DNA of 64,000 nucleotides from Bretschneidera sinensis (taxonomy: Eukaryota; Streptophyta; Magnoliopsida; Brassicales; Akaniaceae): NCBI GenBank assembly GCA_023935145.1, contig CM043703.1:25443727-25507726 (forward strand). The letters run 5' to 3'. The notes beneath the pieces are model-generated. The model was given only the letters and a program-made list of their open reading frames with translations. It ran no database searches and had not been told where the DNA came from. Shown here piece after piece: positions 1 through 10,859 of this stretch (positions are counted from its first letter, which is position 1; every line of letters starts with the position of its first letter). A program made the position numbers and the translations under genes.

Positions 1-323
1 AATTTCAAATAGAGGAAATTGTCATAATATTGAAATAAATCTAAGAACATTCTACCTTTGTCATCTTGAATTCAGAACCACTTAATATGAGGATAGGTGA
101 AACCCCAAGATGCTCAATGAACAATAATTTGACACTAGAAAAAACAGAAAGTACTTAACAAATTGCAAGCACATCCATGGAAACTGTTAGTTTTTTTCCT
201 TTTTCTGTTTTCCATTTTCCTCCAGTAACAACATAATAAAACTCAATTTTCAAACAACTTCACATGACAAGTATCACAAGTCAAAATGCTTAAAAGAATC
301 TAAAGAAGAGATTTGAGAGTTAC

Positions 324-3300
324 CATTTTTTGCTATTTCTTTTCCATATCTTTTTCAAGGAGTTCACAAATGCACCTGAACCCATAAAACGGCACCTAGC
401 ACGACTTAAGAATTCATTACTGAATGATAAGCAAAAGCTAGCACTAGTAGCCTAGTATGTAATGTCAGATAAAATCTTACTCTGGTAAAGATTTAGGATC
501 ATCAACATTTATAGAAAGCATGATGAAGCAATCATTTCCTGAGAAAACAAATAAATAACACAGAACAGCTTGAATAAATACGGAGGGGAAAAAGGGATAT
601 AAAGTCGTCAGAATATATGTGATGAACTGATGGCTCACCTACATGAATTTGTCGACAATGCATAGCACGAGATGGCTGTTTTGAATCAAAAACCCATAGA
701 GACTTATCAATATCATCCAAGATAGACCAAAATTCTTGAAGCTTCTCCAGATGCTGCTACAAAGTAATAGCTCATCAATACATCATTAAATAAGATAAGC
801 CATATCCCAAAACATTGATTAGAAGCATGTATGGTAAAAAAAAGGTTTTGCGACTATGTAAAAAGGCTTGCAAGGAATACCTCCCGGAATTGGTGCACCA
901 AGTCCTTCAGTCTCGAGTTTATTGACCATTTTAAATTGAACATACATGGTACGTCCTGAGGAAGAAGTCAAAAAGGCATTTAAGCATGCAATGGAAGAGT
1001 TCAAAGACAAAAAAGATTATAGGTGACCAACCGCTGAAATAGAAGGTGGACATTTGGGATAGTTCTTTTCCAGATGAATCTCCATGACATGCACTCTGCC
1101 CTTCTTATCTCTAGCACTCATATATACAAAGGATAAGTTCACAACATAAATAAAACAGATTATAAACATTAAGGTTGAAATAAAATCATGATGGGTAGAA
1201 ACAAAGAGATATTTAAAAACAATTGGTGTATGTAGTATTATGTATATATATCACCTTCAGAGATGCTCTTACAAAATTCACCAGGACGAGAATAAGTTGA
1301 AATAACTAATTTCATAATTAAATCTCTCTCCAGATTCTCATTCGCAAGTTCCTCAGAAAAGATTAGTGAATTTTTTACTCTACTTGATGATCACTTTAAT
1401 ATACTAAAAATACTATATGGCAAGGTTGATTTTGTAAGGAGTAAAGAAGGATAAGCTTATCACCTCAAGCAATATCATTATATATGCACTCAGATTCTGA
1501 TACACATTTAATTGCTCTTGTTTGTAACACAATGATGGAGGAATGAAACTTCATAGACGTTCAAGCAGTCAATACTTGCTAGCTAAAAGAAATAGCCCTG
1601 TCGCTTGTATCCAAAACATGTCGACTAAAAAGGCATGCTTAATCTGATGGAATACACATGGAAGAAAATATTTTGGTATTTTAATTTAGGTATTAAGGGT
1701 ATGTTGATTATGAGGGTAATTATGTACTTGTGAAAATATTATGGGTATTTACAGGTTTAGGAATTAACATATTTAAGTTTAGTAATTAGTTTCTTTATTC
1801 AAGTATTCCTTATTTGAGTTGGACTAAAGTTTCAAACATGTCTATACATTAGGCATCCCTAATGTTATTTTAATCAGACATTGATGATTAAACAAACTAT
1901 TATTGATAATTAATTGCATCCTTGTGATTGGATTTTTCTCTTTTGCGCCATGTGATTGGATTTTTCTCTTTTGCACCATGTGATTGGGATTGGTTTCTAT
2001 TATTTTCTTGTTATTTGTCATTCTCTCTTACTGTTCTACATCAAGCGGTAGAAATTCAGACTTTTCTGTTTTCTATATTATCTAATTTTCTGAACTGGGA
2101 AAAAAAGAGCTTTAGGAATTAACATATTTAAGTTTAATAATTAGTTTCTTTATTCAAATATTCCTTATTGGAGTAGGACTAAACTTTCAAACATTTCTAT
2201 ACATAGGCATTCCTATGTTATTTTAATCAATGAGTAAACAAACTATTATTGATAATTAATTGCATCCTTGTGATTAAATTTTGCTCCTTTGCACCTTGTG
2301 ATAGGGATTGGTTTCTTATATTTTCTTGTTACTTGTTATTCTCTCGTACTGTTTACATCAAGTGACCAAAATTCAGGCTTTTCTGTTTTCTGTATTATCT
2401 AATTTTCTGAACTGGGAAAACAAGAGAAAAAAAAGAAGGCATAATGTTGTCTATTTTCGAGCTTGACCAACAACTCATTGAATTTCGGTATAAACTTACA
2501 AATCCTCATTCTTCAATTGATAAGCTCCTTTAGCTTCTTGATCAAACTAAACTGTGTCTTTCAATGAATCACCCCTATGGTGATACAAACTGTACACTTT
2601 CTTTGTTGATGGAAGCATTAGTTGCTGACCAGCTTTTCAAGCATTCAAATATTGATGTGAAAGTTGCAGTTGCCTCTCCATTAGTGAGATTACAAGAATA
2701 TATGCACCAGGCACTCCTTGTGATGATGAACAAATGAAAGAGGTGTTTGAATTAATTGTGTCCTCGTTTGAACATCTAGCTGATAAGACTAGTAGGCCTT
2801 ATGCTATGAGGCTATCGATTCTTGAGAATTTCGCCAAGGTCAAGTTATGTCTAGTGAAGTTCCAATATTTTCTTACAACCATAAGGGATTATCACCTAGA
2901 GTATGTTTTATCTTTTAAGGAGACTATCATGTCTGATGTTCTCGATAACAGTGATGATTGGGTATGGATGTTTCTCTAAAAGCTCTCTCTCTCTCATTTT
3001 AACTATTGTTGGAAAGGATAGTGAGGAATTTTTGTCGATTGCTTGAAATTTCCGAAAGAGTTCTTGAAAATTGTTGTCCGAAGCTTCAATATTTGGGTAT
3101 TTCCTCATATGACTATAGTCGAGTGGATGATGTTACATGTCAAGAAACATCAAATCCTATGAAACAAGACGATATCCCTACTGAAGATTGTGGATTGTGA
3201 AAGTAAATCACAAAAGACATTTGTAGATGAAGAAGTTGAAGTGAATACAAGGTTGTACTAACAACACTTCCTCATGAACTTGTCGAACAAATCCAAAGCA

Positions 3301-5399
3301 AGGATGAGAGTATAATGGATGTGTTTGTTCTTCCTTCTTGTGCTTTCATCATACCAAATATATTTGAAGATACAAACGAGAAGGCTGTTCTTGTTGGATG
3401 GGTACAAAGTACAAGTAAGCACGTTGAGTAAGTTGAAGAAAAGATTGAGGTTATGGTTGATACACATGTTATTATTGTTGATTTTATCCTACCTCCTTGG
3501 TTTAAAGCGCCTTCATGTGAAATATTCCCAACAAAAAAAATTTCACTTAATGAAGACTTTGAGATCCAAGATTTTCGAGATTGTGCCTTATTTCTCCAAG
3601 CATCAATGATCTTGATAATTCATCATTTTTCAACTCAAAGTCGAGTTTTTTTCTAAATGGCGGAGAATGATGGAGTCAACATGGAAGAATAGATTTAGAG
3701 ATTTTAATTGAGGTTTTATAGGGTATGTTGGTTACGGAGGTACTTATGTAATTATGAAAAATATTAGGAATTTAGAGTTTTGGGAATTAATATATTTAAG
3801 CTTAGTAGTTAGTTTCCTTATTTAAGTACTCCTTATTGGAATAGAACAAGGGTTTCAAAGATGTCAATAAATTAGGCATCCTTATGTTATTTTAATCAGA
3901 TATTGATGAATAAACAAACTATTATTGATAATTAATTGCATCCATGTGATTGAGTTTCGCTCGTTTTCACCGTGTGACTGAGTTCCTGCTTCTATGTGAT
4001 TGGGAAAATCCTTGCGCCTGGGATTGGTTTCTTTTAGTGTGATTAGAACACATCTGAGGTCAGGCCCATAACAAAATGTAATCTAGACTTTCCTTGCACA
4101 ATTTTAACAAGTAAAATGCACTAAGACTTTTTTCTCGTTTGGCAGCATTAATAAGCTATCACCTAAGACAATCCGTCATATATTTGGCCTTCCTAAAACC
4201 AAATATTACACATTAATCAGAATTCGAAAAACCACGCATTTTAAATTTCCATGTACATGCAAAACAATATGTTAACCAAATGACAAATGTCAAGAGCATC
4301 TTACTGAATGCGAAAGCTGAGAAACATTAGATCTTCCCCTAACCTCACCAAATGCTCCCATCCAACCTCTTCTATCTGTGCACATGAAACAATTGATATT
4401 AAGAATAATCTAAATATAGATTTCAGAAAGAATATACTTGCAGTAATAAACTCAAAACAGTAGTAGTATTTAACATATCCAGACACTTAGCAGCAGAGCT
4501 GAGAGGACCAAAGGGGCCCTGGCCCCCCAAAGCTTTAAGAAAAATTCAATATATTATGAGAGAGAGGTCCATTTTTTCATTATTGCCCCCCAACCCAAAA
4601 TTTTCCATGACAAAAAATAATAAAATCCAAAAATCTACATAAATCAACATCAAACTTACTAAACCCAAATTAGTATTATTACTAAGCTTTAAAATGGAAT
4701 CTATTAACCTAAATTTCCATATTAGAATATCATTTCATGTGTTAAGTAAAGTACACAAGGAAACTAGCAGCAAAGCGACTCACTAGGGAAGGGGTAAGTA
4801 AGCACCATCAAGCTAACTCAGTCACTTAGTTTCCAATTCTTAGACTATCATGATACACACAGCAATCAGCTAAGAAAACCATAGATTCTCAAGTTTCATT
4901 CATGTTCAACAGAGAAACCTTATGACAAATTGCGTCATACAAATTCCATCCACATTAAGTGATCCATTTACAGAAAAAAGCAGGCTCTTATGTCATAACT
5001 ATGGCTTTGTTTGTTTTGATGGGCAATGGAATAACGGAAAGGACTACATAACAAGATATGGATGTTTAAACAGTCAAGACATGAGACAAATTGAAAGGGA
5101 GTGATTTCTCCAAAACAAAATGTTAGGTCCTTCATTTTGGAGGAATATAGATTATGGATTGAAAAACACAGCAGTATATTCACAATACAAAAAGTAAGTA
5201 GTGTGAATTCTTCAGGACAGTCTTAAAATATAATGTAATAACATATAGTTTCTCATCGAAGATGGGACTGAATGTATCTTTCAGTTTTTTGTTGTTATAA
5301 GTTATCTGCCACACTCAAGCTAATGGAAAACATAATGGATCAAATGCCTATCACAGTTCAAGTCACCTCTGAGTATACTAAGCGGTGAAACGACGACAT
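324..5399 (-). CDS. FANCL: FANCL, E3 ubiquitin-protein ligase (N-terminal half, 7 exons; C-terminus off the left edge)
   Basis: Seven minus-strand exons join in phase with GT/AG junctions: 5367-5399, 4305-4375, 1032-1116, 881-955, 639-753, 481-538 and 324-395. The peptide begins MSSFHRLVYSE, then IEEVGWEHLVRLGEDL, KNYPKCPPSISA, DVPCMFNLKWS, LEKLQEFWSILDDIDKSLW and NDCFIMLSIN. From family knowledge this is the plant FANCL pattern: an N-terminal ELF (E2-like) fold followed by the double-RWD (URD) region. FANCL is the nuclear RING-type E3 that mono-ubiquitinates FANCD2/FANCI in interstrand-crosslink repair. The last exon ends in phase 2 within a Trp codon. The RING/PHD-like catalytic exons are not in 1-323 and should lie beyond the window edge. 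The chosen ATG at 5399 gives the short N-terminus usual for plants. An AG acceptor shortly upstream suggests an intron in the 5' UTR. The 3.2-kb intron 1117-4304 is enlarged by a retroelement insertion. All seven exons are open, so the gene looks intact as far as it can be seen. Confidence 0.9.
1645..2043 (+). repeat. Left LTR of the PDS5-carrying element
   Basis: Begins TGATGGAA and ends TACATCA, so the termini form the extended inverted pair TGATG/CATCA also seen on the LTRs at 30763 and 49061. It shares a long AT-rich body, including CAAACTATTATTGATAATT, with 3669-4045. About 300 bases from its middle to just past its end are repeated again at 2107-2420, so the left side carries one and a half tandem copies. 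Confidence 0.65.
2107..2420 (+). repeat. Tandem partial second copy of the left LTR and leader
   Basis: Starting TTAGGAATTAACATATTTAA, this block repeats 1760-2105 with scattered changes. It has its own TTTACATCA end at 2360 and a second decayed primer-site-like tail. It ends with the same phrase, TCTGAACTGGGAAAA, as the first copy. It looks like a tandem duplication, not an independent insertion. Confidence 0.6.
2447..3200 (+). pseudogene. PDS5-like sister-chromatid cohesion gene fragment (broken)
   Basis: The plus strand encodes, across several frame changes and stops, a run matching plant PDS5 homologues in order: FELDQQLIEF, then SSIDKLL, VADQLFKHSNIDVKVAVAS, DDEQMKEVFELIVSSFEHL, RDYHLEYVLSFKETIM and SERVLENCCPKL. 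PDS5 is a HEAT-repeat regulator that binds cohesin in the nucleus; this region is the N-terminal HEAT part. No introns are evident across the matched part, which suggests capture from an RNA copy, although the spacing between matched blocks is irregular. In-frame stops and frameshifts make it non-functional. The region 3200-3660 is partly open (for example EIQDFRDCALFLQ) but I do not recognise it. Confidence 0.75.
3669..4045 (+). repeat. Right LTR of the PDS5-carrying element (3' end lost)
   Basis: Starts TGATGGAGTC and follows the left LTR through GGGTATGTTGG, TTAATCAGATATTGATG and AATTAATTGCATCC to GGGATTGGTTTCTT. The terminal CATCA end is missing. Confidence 0.6.
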
Positions 5400-6180
5400 C
5401 TCATCCGATTCTCTGCATCTACCCTGTTCAAAACATTCCTGCAAGTAAACAATATAAGTGAGTTAATATACATCTAAATGCATTTTATATGCAGGCCAAC
5501 ATCAAAAGAGTAATTTGAAACAATTATAATTTTTTTTAATCAATAAACCAATAACAAGAAACTTGTGCTAAAAAATTTAAATTATTCAAATATGCTTGAT
5601 TAATTTGAACAATTTCAGCGTCATAATTCATTCAATAAGTAAATAATAGAATATAGGTACAGGGAAAAATATTCATGCACTACAATTGTGCTCATTTTGG
5701 TTTCATATCAAACAATTGCTTAGCATGTTGCAGTTCTTAGTTGTCTCTATCTGATAATCACAAAAAGAATATCAGGCATGATTTCTTAATCAAGATTGGA
5801 TAAAAAGCACTAAGGTGCCTAGTATATATACACAGAATAAGAAAAATGCATAACTATACAAAGTAGCATCAAGAAGTCATAACTATACACAGTAGCATCA
5901 AGGAGAGAAAAAAAAAAAGTAACAATTTTGATTTTGAAAAAAACCCAAAAAGAATCACAGGTTGGGATATTGCTGCAGCGACGACAGTGCGGTCATCATG
6001 GTAACTACTGCCAACGATTGGTACTTGGCCTAATCTATTGGTATAACTTAATTACTTAAACGGCGGTGATGCCATACCAGTCTTAGCTACTGCCTACAGT
6101 AAGATAACAGGAAACGGCAAGCCTCTTCTGTCCGTTCTTGCGCCTAATATAAACCCACGTGCTATTACCTTTCCTTTTTT
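5400..6180 (-). promoter_or_regulatory. Putative 5' UTR, leader intron and promoter of FANCL
   Basis: Upstream of the FANCL ATG, the minus strand shows a CTTGCAG acceptor about 45 bases before the start codon, so the leader is probably spliced. At 5985-6165 the base composition becomes GC-richer. This stretch holds a TATA-like TTTATATTA (6145-6153, minus strand), a G-box CACGTG (6156-6161) and TTAGGCGCAA (6138-6147, minus strand), which is one base from an E2F consensus. This placement is an inference: neither the transcription start nor the leader exon can be fixed from sequence alone. Confidence 0.35.
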
Positions 6181-6271
6181 CTTTTGTCAAAACAAATGTA
6201 CCTTTAGCTTCATTGGCAGCAAAAATGTTGTTAAAACAGTTTGTGTCATAAGTTGTTTACGATGTGATAAA

Positions 6272-7655
6272 AGTTAGGCTTAATTACAATGAAAACCTTG
6301 AGGCTTACCCCATTTTTATTTTACTTCTTAAGGGATAACTTCCGAAAAGAACGCATAAGTGTGTTTCACACGTGTGGATTGTCTTCCTCCATAACCCTGA
6401 GTTGGACGCAAAAACCAAAATTTTCCGTAGTTTTATACACATGTTACACTCCGTTTGCAACCTAATGAAAATGAAATTCATTTCATTTCAAAATGAATTG
6501 GAAAAATAATTCATTTACAAATGAAATGAATTGAAATGAAAATGTCATCTTTGGCTTTCTTATATAGTTATGTTAAATTTTAGAATTCAATTCTCATGTT
6601 TAGAATGTCCGATATAAATTGCCATTTTTTTTCAACTATATGTGAAATTCATTTGCAAATTTATCAATTTTGCTAGGATTTGTAACAAGTTATCTTAATT
6701 CTATGAGTTTTTTTTATCTTTCCAAACATAACAAGAATAGAATTTACAAAAGAATTCCATAAAAATTATTGAATTCATTTGCTCCAAACATACTCTTAGT
6801 TTTCTGTCACTAAATTCGCAACAATACCCAAAGTCTCAACAAAGAAGAAGAAGATCGAGGGATATGCCTACATTCATGCCGTACATTACTTGCTACAAGT
6901 TAAGACTTGCAACGAAATTTTGATTGGGTATGAAAAATTAGTAATTTTATTTTTACTAAATATCGCAAATATCAATTTGGCTCTTATTTCATGATAGAAA
7001 AAGAAAATAATATATAATCAATTAGCCATAGATCTAAACATGGGAAAAAAACGAAAGAACAAAAAACAAACATATTTGAAAAAGAAATCATAAAGATTAG
7101 TTATAGAGAGTGCACCATTTTCACAGGTAAAGAGTGGTCCAATTTTCACAGCAGACTGCAAATAACACCATATTATGGGCTACACGCGACAAGCTCGAAA
7201 TCAAGCTGGAACATAAGCTCCTTGAATCGACAAAACTGATCCCTTGAATTGATTTGCAGCAAACTCAAAATTAGGAACCAAGGACGACAGTTACATATGA
7301 AACTGTGACCTCATTTTGCGAAGGGGGGGTGGTGTGGCGTCAGCTTGAATCGATGGTACTCACTCGATTATCATTTGAGGGCCTGACTTTTCCAGTTAGA
7401 TTTTGAATTTTAGCAAAACGCATCAGGTTTTTGAGAGGAATAGCCCAAGACATGTAGATTTGATTTGAGAGAATGGGCTTTTTTTGTTAACGTTTAAATA
7501 TGAAGGGATATATCTGTCATTTCATTAAATTGTCCACCGCCGTTACCCCATGTGTAACGGAGTGAACCTCAGGATCATTTGTTGCTAAAAAATTCTAGAG
7601 TTAAATGAAAACGGGCCAAACTTCAAGGTTTTTTTTATTTTAATTTAGCTTAAAA
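6272..7655. mobile_element. Non-autonomous TIR DNA element (Mutator-like or similar)
   Basis: The left end GCTTAATTACAATGAAAACC, followed by TTGAGGCTTACCCCA, is mirrored at the right end, whose reverse complement reads AGCTAAATTAAAATA, AACCTTGAAGTTTGG, CCCGTTTTCATTTA. The inverted ends are about 45 bases and imperfect. A second mirrored phrase, CACTCCGTT (near 6446), pairs with AACGGAGTG (7556-7564). No transposase is seen. I could not settle the target duplication. Plant genomes hold many elements of this look, with terminal text of the CCTTGAGG...CCC type. Confidence 0.5.
6455..6800. repeat. MITE-like insert nested in the TIR element
   Basis: This AT-rich block has fold-back character: ATGAAATTCATTTCATTT near the left and AATGAAATGAATTGAAAT soon after, then TTGAATTCATTTGCTCC at the right end. 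Terminal text CGTTTGCAACC (left) and ATGTTTGGAGC (right, reverse complement) are imperfect inverted ends. It separates the left subterminal CACTCCGTT from the rest of the host element. Confidence 0.35.
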
Positions 7656-7946
7656 ATTATGTTAAAAACTTAAAAGTGTTCTAAACTAATGTTAAAAAAG
7701 GAAAAAGTGTTGCAAATTGATGTAAAAATACTAAAAATTGATATACATTGTTGGTTTTAAAAGTTTTTTCACGTTAAAAGTATAATAAACGATTTGTCAG
7801 TTGGTTATTTAGATGTTTAGATGATTTTTTTGGTTGTTTGGCTTGACCTATCGCACCCATTGTTATCACATTACATGGTTATCTTAGATATCAGTATGTT
7901 TAAGATGAGATTTTCTACAATGACACATCTCATATAGTGTCTTAGG

Positions 7947-9794
7947 CAGTGACAGAGGGACTATCCGAATGGGTTCAAACTAAAATTTGAGCTCAATTTT
8001 TTTATAAAAAAATTAATTAATAAATTATTTAGTCTTAGTCCTAATTTTAATGTGAGCCTAGTCTCCCAACTCCCAAGCCCCAACCCGATAACTCAAAATA
8101 CCCAACTTATTAACGCAGTACAGTGGCAATACCCAACCCTTTTATTTGAACAGTATCTTTTTTCTTTATCTCTTTTTTCTATCTCGCCTTACACTGGGCT
8201 CCCTCTTTATGTCGTTTCTCTCCCTCTCCAACATTCTGTGACGGTAAATTGTTGGGTGCAACTGTGTAGTTTGCATCAATTGTGCATTTGAAGAATTCAA
8301 AGTTTTTTTCTCTCTCTATGTTTTATGAAATATAAAGTATACATAAATATGAAAAAAAAAATTATCAAATATTTATAGTAACCACTTAAAACTAAACCAA
8401 ACTCAAATTTCTCTGAGCCTATAATGGCTAGCGAGAGGAACTAAGAAGGAATACAATTATACAAATGATTTATTCCTATTTGTTTTTGTTTTGATGATTG
8501 AGATGTTGTAACAGTATCAGATTGCTAGTTCAGTAGTTTAGGTTTCGTTTGTTTAAGCACAACCTTTTGGTTGTTTGTTGTACTAGAGAGTTATATTTCA
8601 AAATCATATCTGAAAAAGGAAGAAAGACCACAAAACGATAAAAACACCCAAAAAATAAGGCTAAACATAAATAGGCGGTTGTGTTTTGTCCTCTATTCAT
8701 TCAATTAAATATAAAAAAAAAAATATGAAAGAATAATTTTTGTCAATTGAAAAACATTTCTCTAGCCTTGGCAATTTGGGAGGTTTTGTCAAGAGATTCT
8801 TAGTTTTTGTCATTGAAATTATGAAGAATTGGTTTTCTTATTTTTTTGGATAGTAAGATAATGCATAATATTTTGTTCTGGCTTTGTAATATGGGGATTT
8901 ATTGGAATATTATGAATACTTTGAAGTTTGATGTTATCTTGATCATTTAATAGCCTGCATTAATCATTTAATTGAGTTTGATTTTTTATTACTTCAATGT
9001 TCAATCCATTCATATCTATCAAGTATGTGCTAATTAACTTGCTTTATTTATTTGTAATATATAGGCTATCAAAAACTATTGACACGTTTTTCAAAAAAAT
9101 TTGTAGAGAATTTAGAAAGCAATATAAAGACTTTTATTCATTGTGCCACCCTCTACATTGTCTATTCCAATACCATCCCCATCATCTATTCTAGCTTCAA
9201 CTTGTGTGAGGCACGTTCTTACAAGTTCCTAAAATTGAGCCAGAAGTAGCAAAAATTGAAATACCCATTTTGGAAAGAGATCTTGGATTCTGTAAGCAAA
9301 CTAATGATTACAATTTCAATAAACGTGATAAAATTCAAAGAACATATCTTAAACTTGGGCCATATCAATCTTTTTTTTTTTCTCAAGTACCTAACAAGTG
9401 AAGTTGGTAGGGGTGAGAGTCGACATTTTCAGGCGCATTGGTATGATGCCCATTACTGGTTAAAGTATTCACCCTCCAAGGATGTTGCTTTTTCTGTTTA
9501 CCATGTTTTATTTTTATAAGGCCAAGTGGCCATTATGGTCATGAAGTATATTATCTGTACAACTTTTAATACTTCTCTAAAGCATATTATCTTAGTTATA
9601 ACTTATTTTAGTGTGTGCGAAGCGTGTCCTATTGAAAGTATATATAAAACTAACATTATGTGGTAAAACTTTTATGTTTGTGGACTTAGACTAATTACTA
9701 AGCAATTAAGAAAAAAAAAATTTATGATCAAGTGATCGTAGGACTGGTAATATATTTCCACCCTACCTCAAGAAAATTTTTGGTTTTGCCCCTG
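7947..9794 (+). mobile_element. hAT-superfamily element with perfect 8-bp target duplication
   Basis: The 8-mer GTCTTAGG lies immediately outside both ends (7939-7946 and 9795-9802). The left end is CAGTGACAGAGGGAC and the right end, reverse complemented, is CAGGGGCAAAACC, so imperfect terminal inverted repeats start with CAG. An 8-bp duplication and CA-type ends are diagnostic of hAT elements. The inside carries a decayed ZMYM1-like coding remnant in the right part and nothing recognisable in the left. At 1848 bp it is an internally deleted copy. Confidence 0.8.
9060..9525 (+). pseudogene. ZMYM1/TTF-type hAT protein remnant
   Basis: Frames on the plus strand give SKTIDTFFKK, then KIEIPILERDL, INLFFFLKYLTSEVG, RHFQAHWYD and WLKYSPSKDVAFSVYHVLF. 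The order matches the N-terminal part of plant zinc finger MYM-type protein 1-like (TTF zinc finger, DUF4371) hAT proteins: a basic TIDSFFK start, an IPILERDPG-type phrase, and a W.EYSPSKDAA.C..CYLF zinc-finger end. The two Cys of the last motif are replaced here (YHVLFL), and stops and frame changes break it. The catalytic part is absent. Confidence 0.65.
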
Positions 9795-10040
9795 GTCTTA
9801 GGTACAAATTTAGAAAGGACTTTGTTAAATAGGTATACAATATTTTTTTAGGGCATAACCCCAAAAGAAAATTGGAAGAGTAGTGTAACTCATCATCGAT
9901 GGTATCATATCTACTAATGTGTGATTTCTCCATTCGAACATGTCATTGAGTTGAAGTGTTCTAGAAAGAATCCACTGTAAAAAAATTGCGTTCTTCTTTT
10001 ATTATCTTGTTGTTCAATATGAAATATATTACCATATGAT

Positions 10041-10526
10041 CAGGGGCAGAGCTACCTTCCGGATGGATCTGAGCTTAAGCTCGGGCTCAGTTTTTTTTTT
10101 TTTTAAATGCCAATAAGTATAAAGTGTCCAAGCCCAACCTTAAACTTGTCCTCTAAAGTTTAAAGTCCAACCTAACTCTGATATCTTTTTTTCGACACAG
10201 TGCATCAATCTTTTCCTCTTTGTTTTCGCTCTCACCAAAATTATGGCATCGACGGCGATGATAAAAGCATATCAACCACCGTGGCACAAACAACTGTAAG
10301 TTTTCTTTCTTTTCTCTCTTTCTTCTTTAGTTTCTCGTTTTGCCCATGATTCAAATTTTCTAGGTATTTTGTTTGTGGTATTTTGCTGATTGAAGAAGAT
10401 GCTGACGAAATTTGAGACCAAGAGCAACAGGGTGAAGGAATGAGTTTCCATAGCAAGAGACCATGGATTCTAGTGAGTCTTCACAATGATGTGATTTAGC
10501 TATGGGACTATCGTATGGGGACTTTC
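10041..10526 (+). mobile_element. Left end of a second hAT element of the same family
   Basis: CAGGGGCAGAGCTACC matches the hAT ends at 7947 and 9794, and the text after it (GAGCTTAAGCTCGGGCTCAG, then a T run, then AAGCCCAACC) parallels 7980-8100. No matching right end was found before 16750. The copia element at 10527 interrupts this region. A short region rich in basic codons after it (10240-10460) shows no supportable gene. Confidence 0.4.
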
Positions 10527-10815
10527 TGATACAAAGTTAAGAAGGAAAAAAAACACAAAAAAAGACATTGGAATGGTGAAGCTCTATATCTTTATTGATT
10601 GATAAAAAGGGCCTATAAATAGGCTTTACATCAGAACACTTCCTCCACTAACATTAGCACTAATCACAACTCCTATAAAATAGGATCACAAATAAGACAC
10701 TTTTTCAGCCACGAAATCAAGTAACTAAATTCCTAAAGACTTGGACAAAACTACTAATGACTAGAGCTTCCAATAAATACTAATAAATATGTTATAAAAC
10801 ATTTAAATCTTAACA
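10527..10815 (-). repeat. 3' LTR of the minus-strand copia element
   Basis: A 289-bp repeat that pairs with 14999-15286 and contains CTATATCTTTATTGATTGAT. It lies after the end of pol in the element's own orientation. Confidence 0.9.
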
Positions 10816-10859
10816 CCATTCCTTAAACTGAAATCTACATAAATCAGTTTAAATAAAAA

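Larger units (their letters stand above)
1645..4045 (+). mobile_element. Non-autonomous LTR retroelement inside a FANCL intron, carrying a PDS5 gene fragment
   Basis: Two related blocks flank the PDS5-like segment in direct orientation. The left block starts TGATGGAATACACATGG at 1645 and the right block starts TGATGGAGTCAACATGG at 3669; both continue through the same 280 or so bases. The left block ends TACATCA (2043) and is followed by AGCGGTAGAAATTCAG, a decayed version of the AGTGGTATCAGAGC primer-binding site seen at 31131. The sequence just before the right block (CGGAGAA) resembles that before the 3' LTR at 49061 (CGGAGAAGAA). No gag or pol is recognised. The right copy lacks the LTR end and I found no clean target duplication, so the right boundary is approximate. 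I read it as an old gypsy-type non-autonomous element that took up host coding sequence. Confidence 0.65.

Noticed and set aside
819..1010. 63-codon open frame on the minus strand
   Set aside because: It is a shadow in another frame of the FANCL exon at 881-955, whose true frame reads DVPCMFNLKWS.
4060..4090. TAATC at 4079 as the right target duplication of the PDS5 element (TAATC also precedes 1645)
   Set aside because: The preceding bases do not form a CA-type LTR end and the 5-mer is common, so the boundary is left open.
4491..4828. Possible hAT MITE (CAGCAGAGCTGAGAGG start, flanked by near-matching CACTTAG 8-mers)
   Set aside because: The right end does not mirror the left (no terminal inverted repeat) and the 8-mers differ by one base. 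Not supportable, although the CCCTGGCCCCCC text resembles ends of known plant elements.
8052..8291. 79-codon open frame in the left part of the hAT element
   Set aside because: No similarity to transposases or host proteins; composition fits non-coding subterminal DNA.
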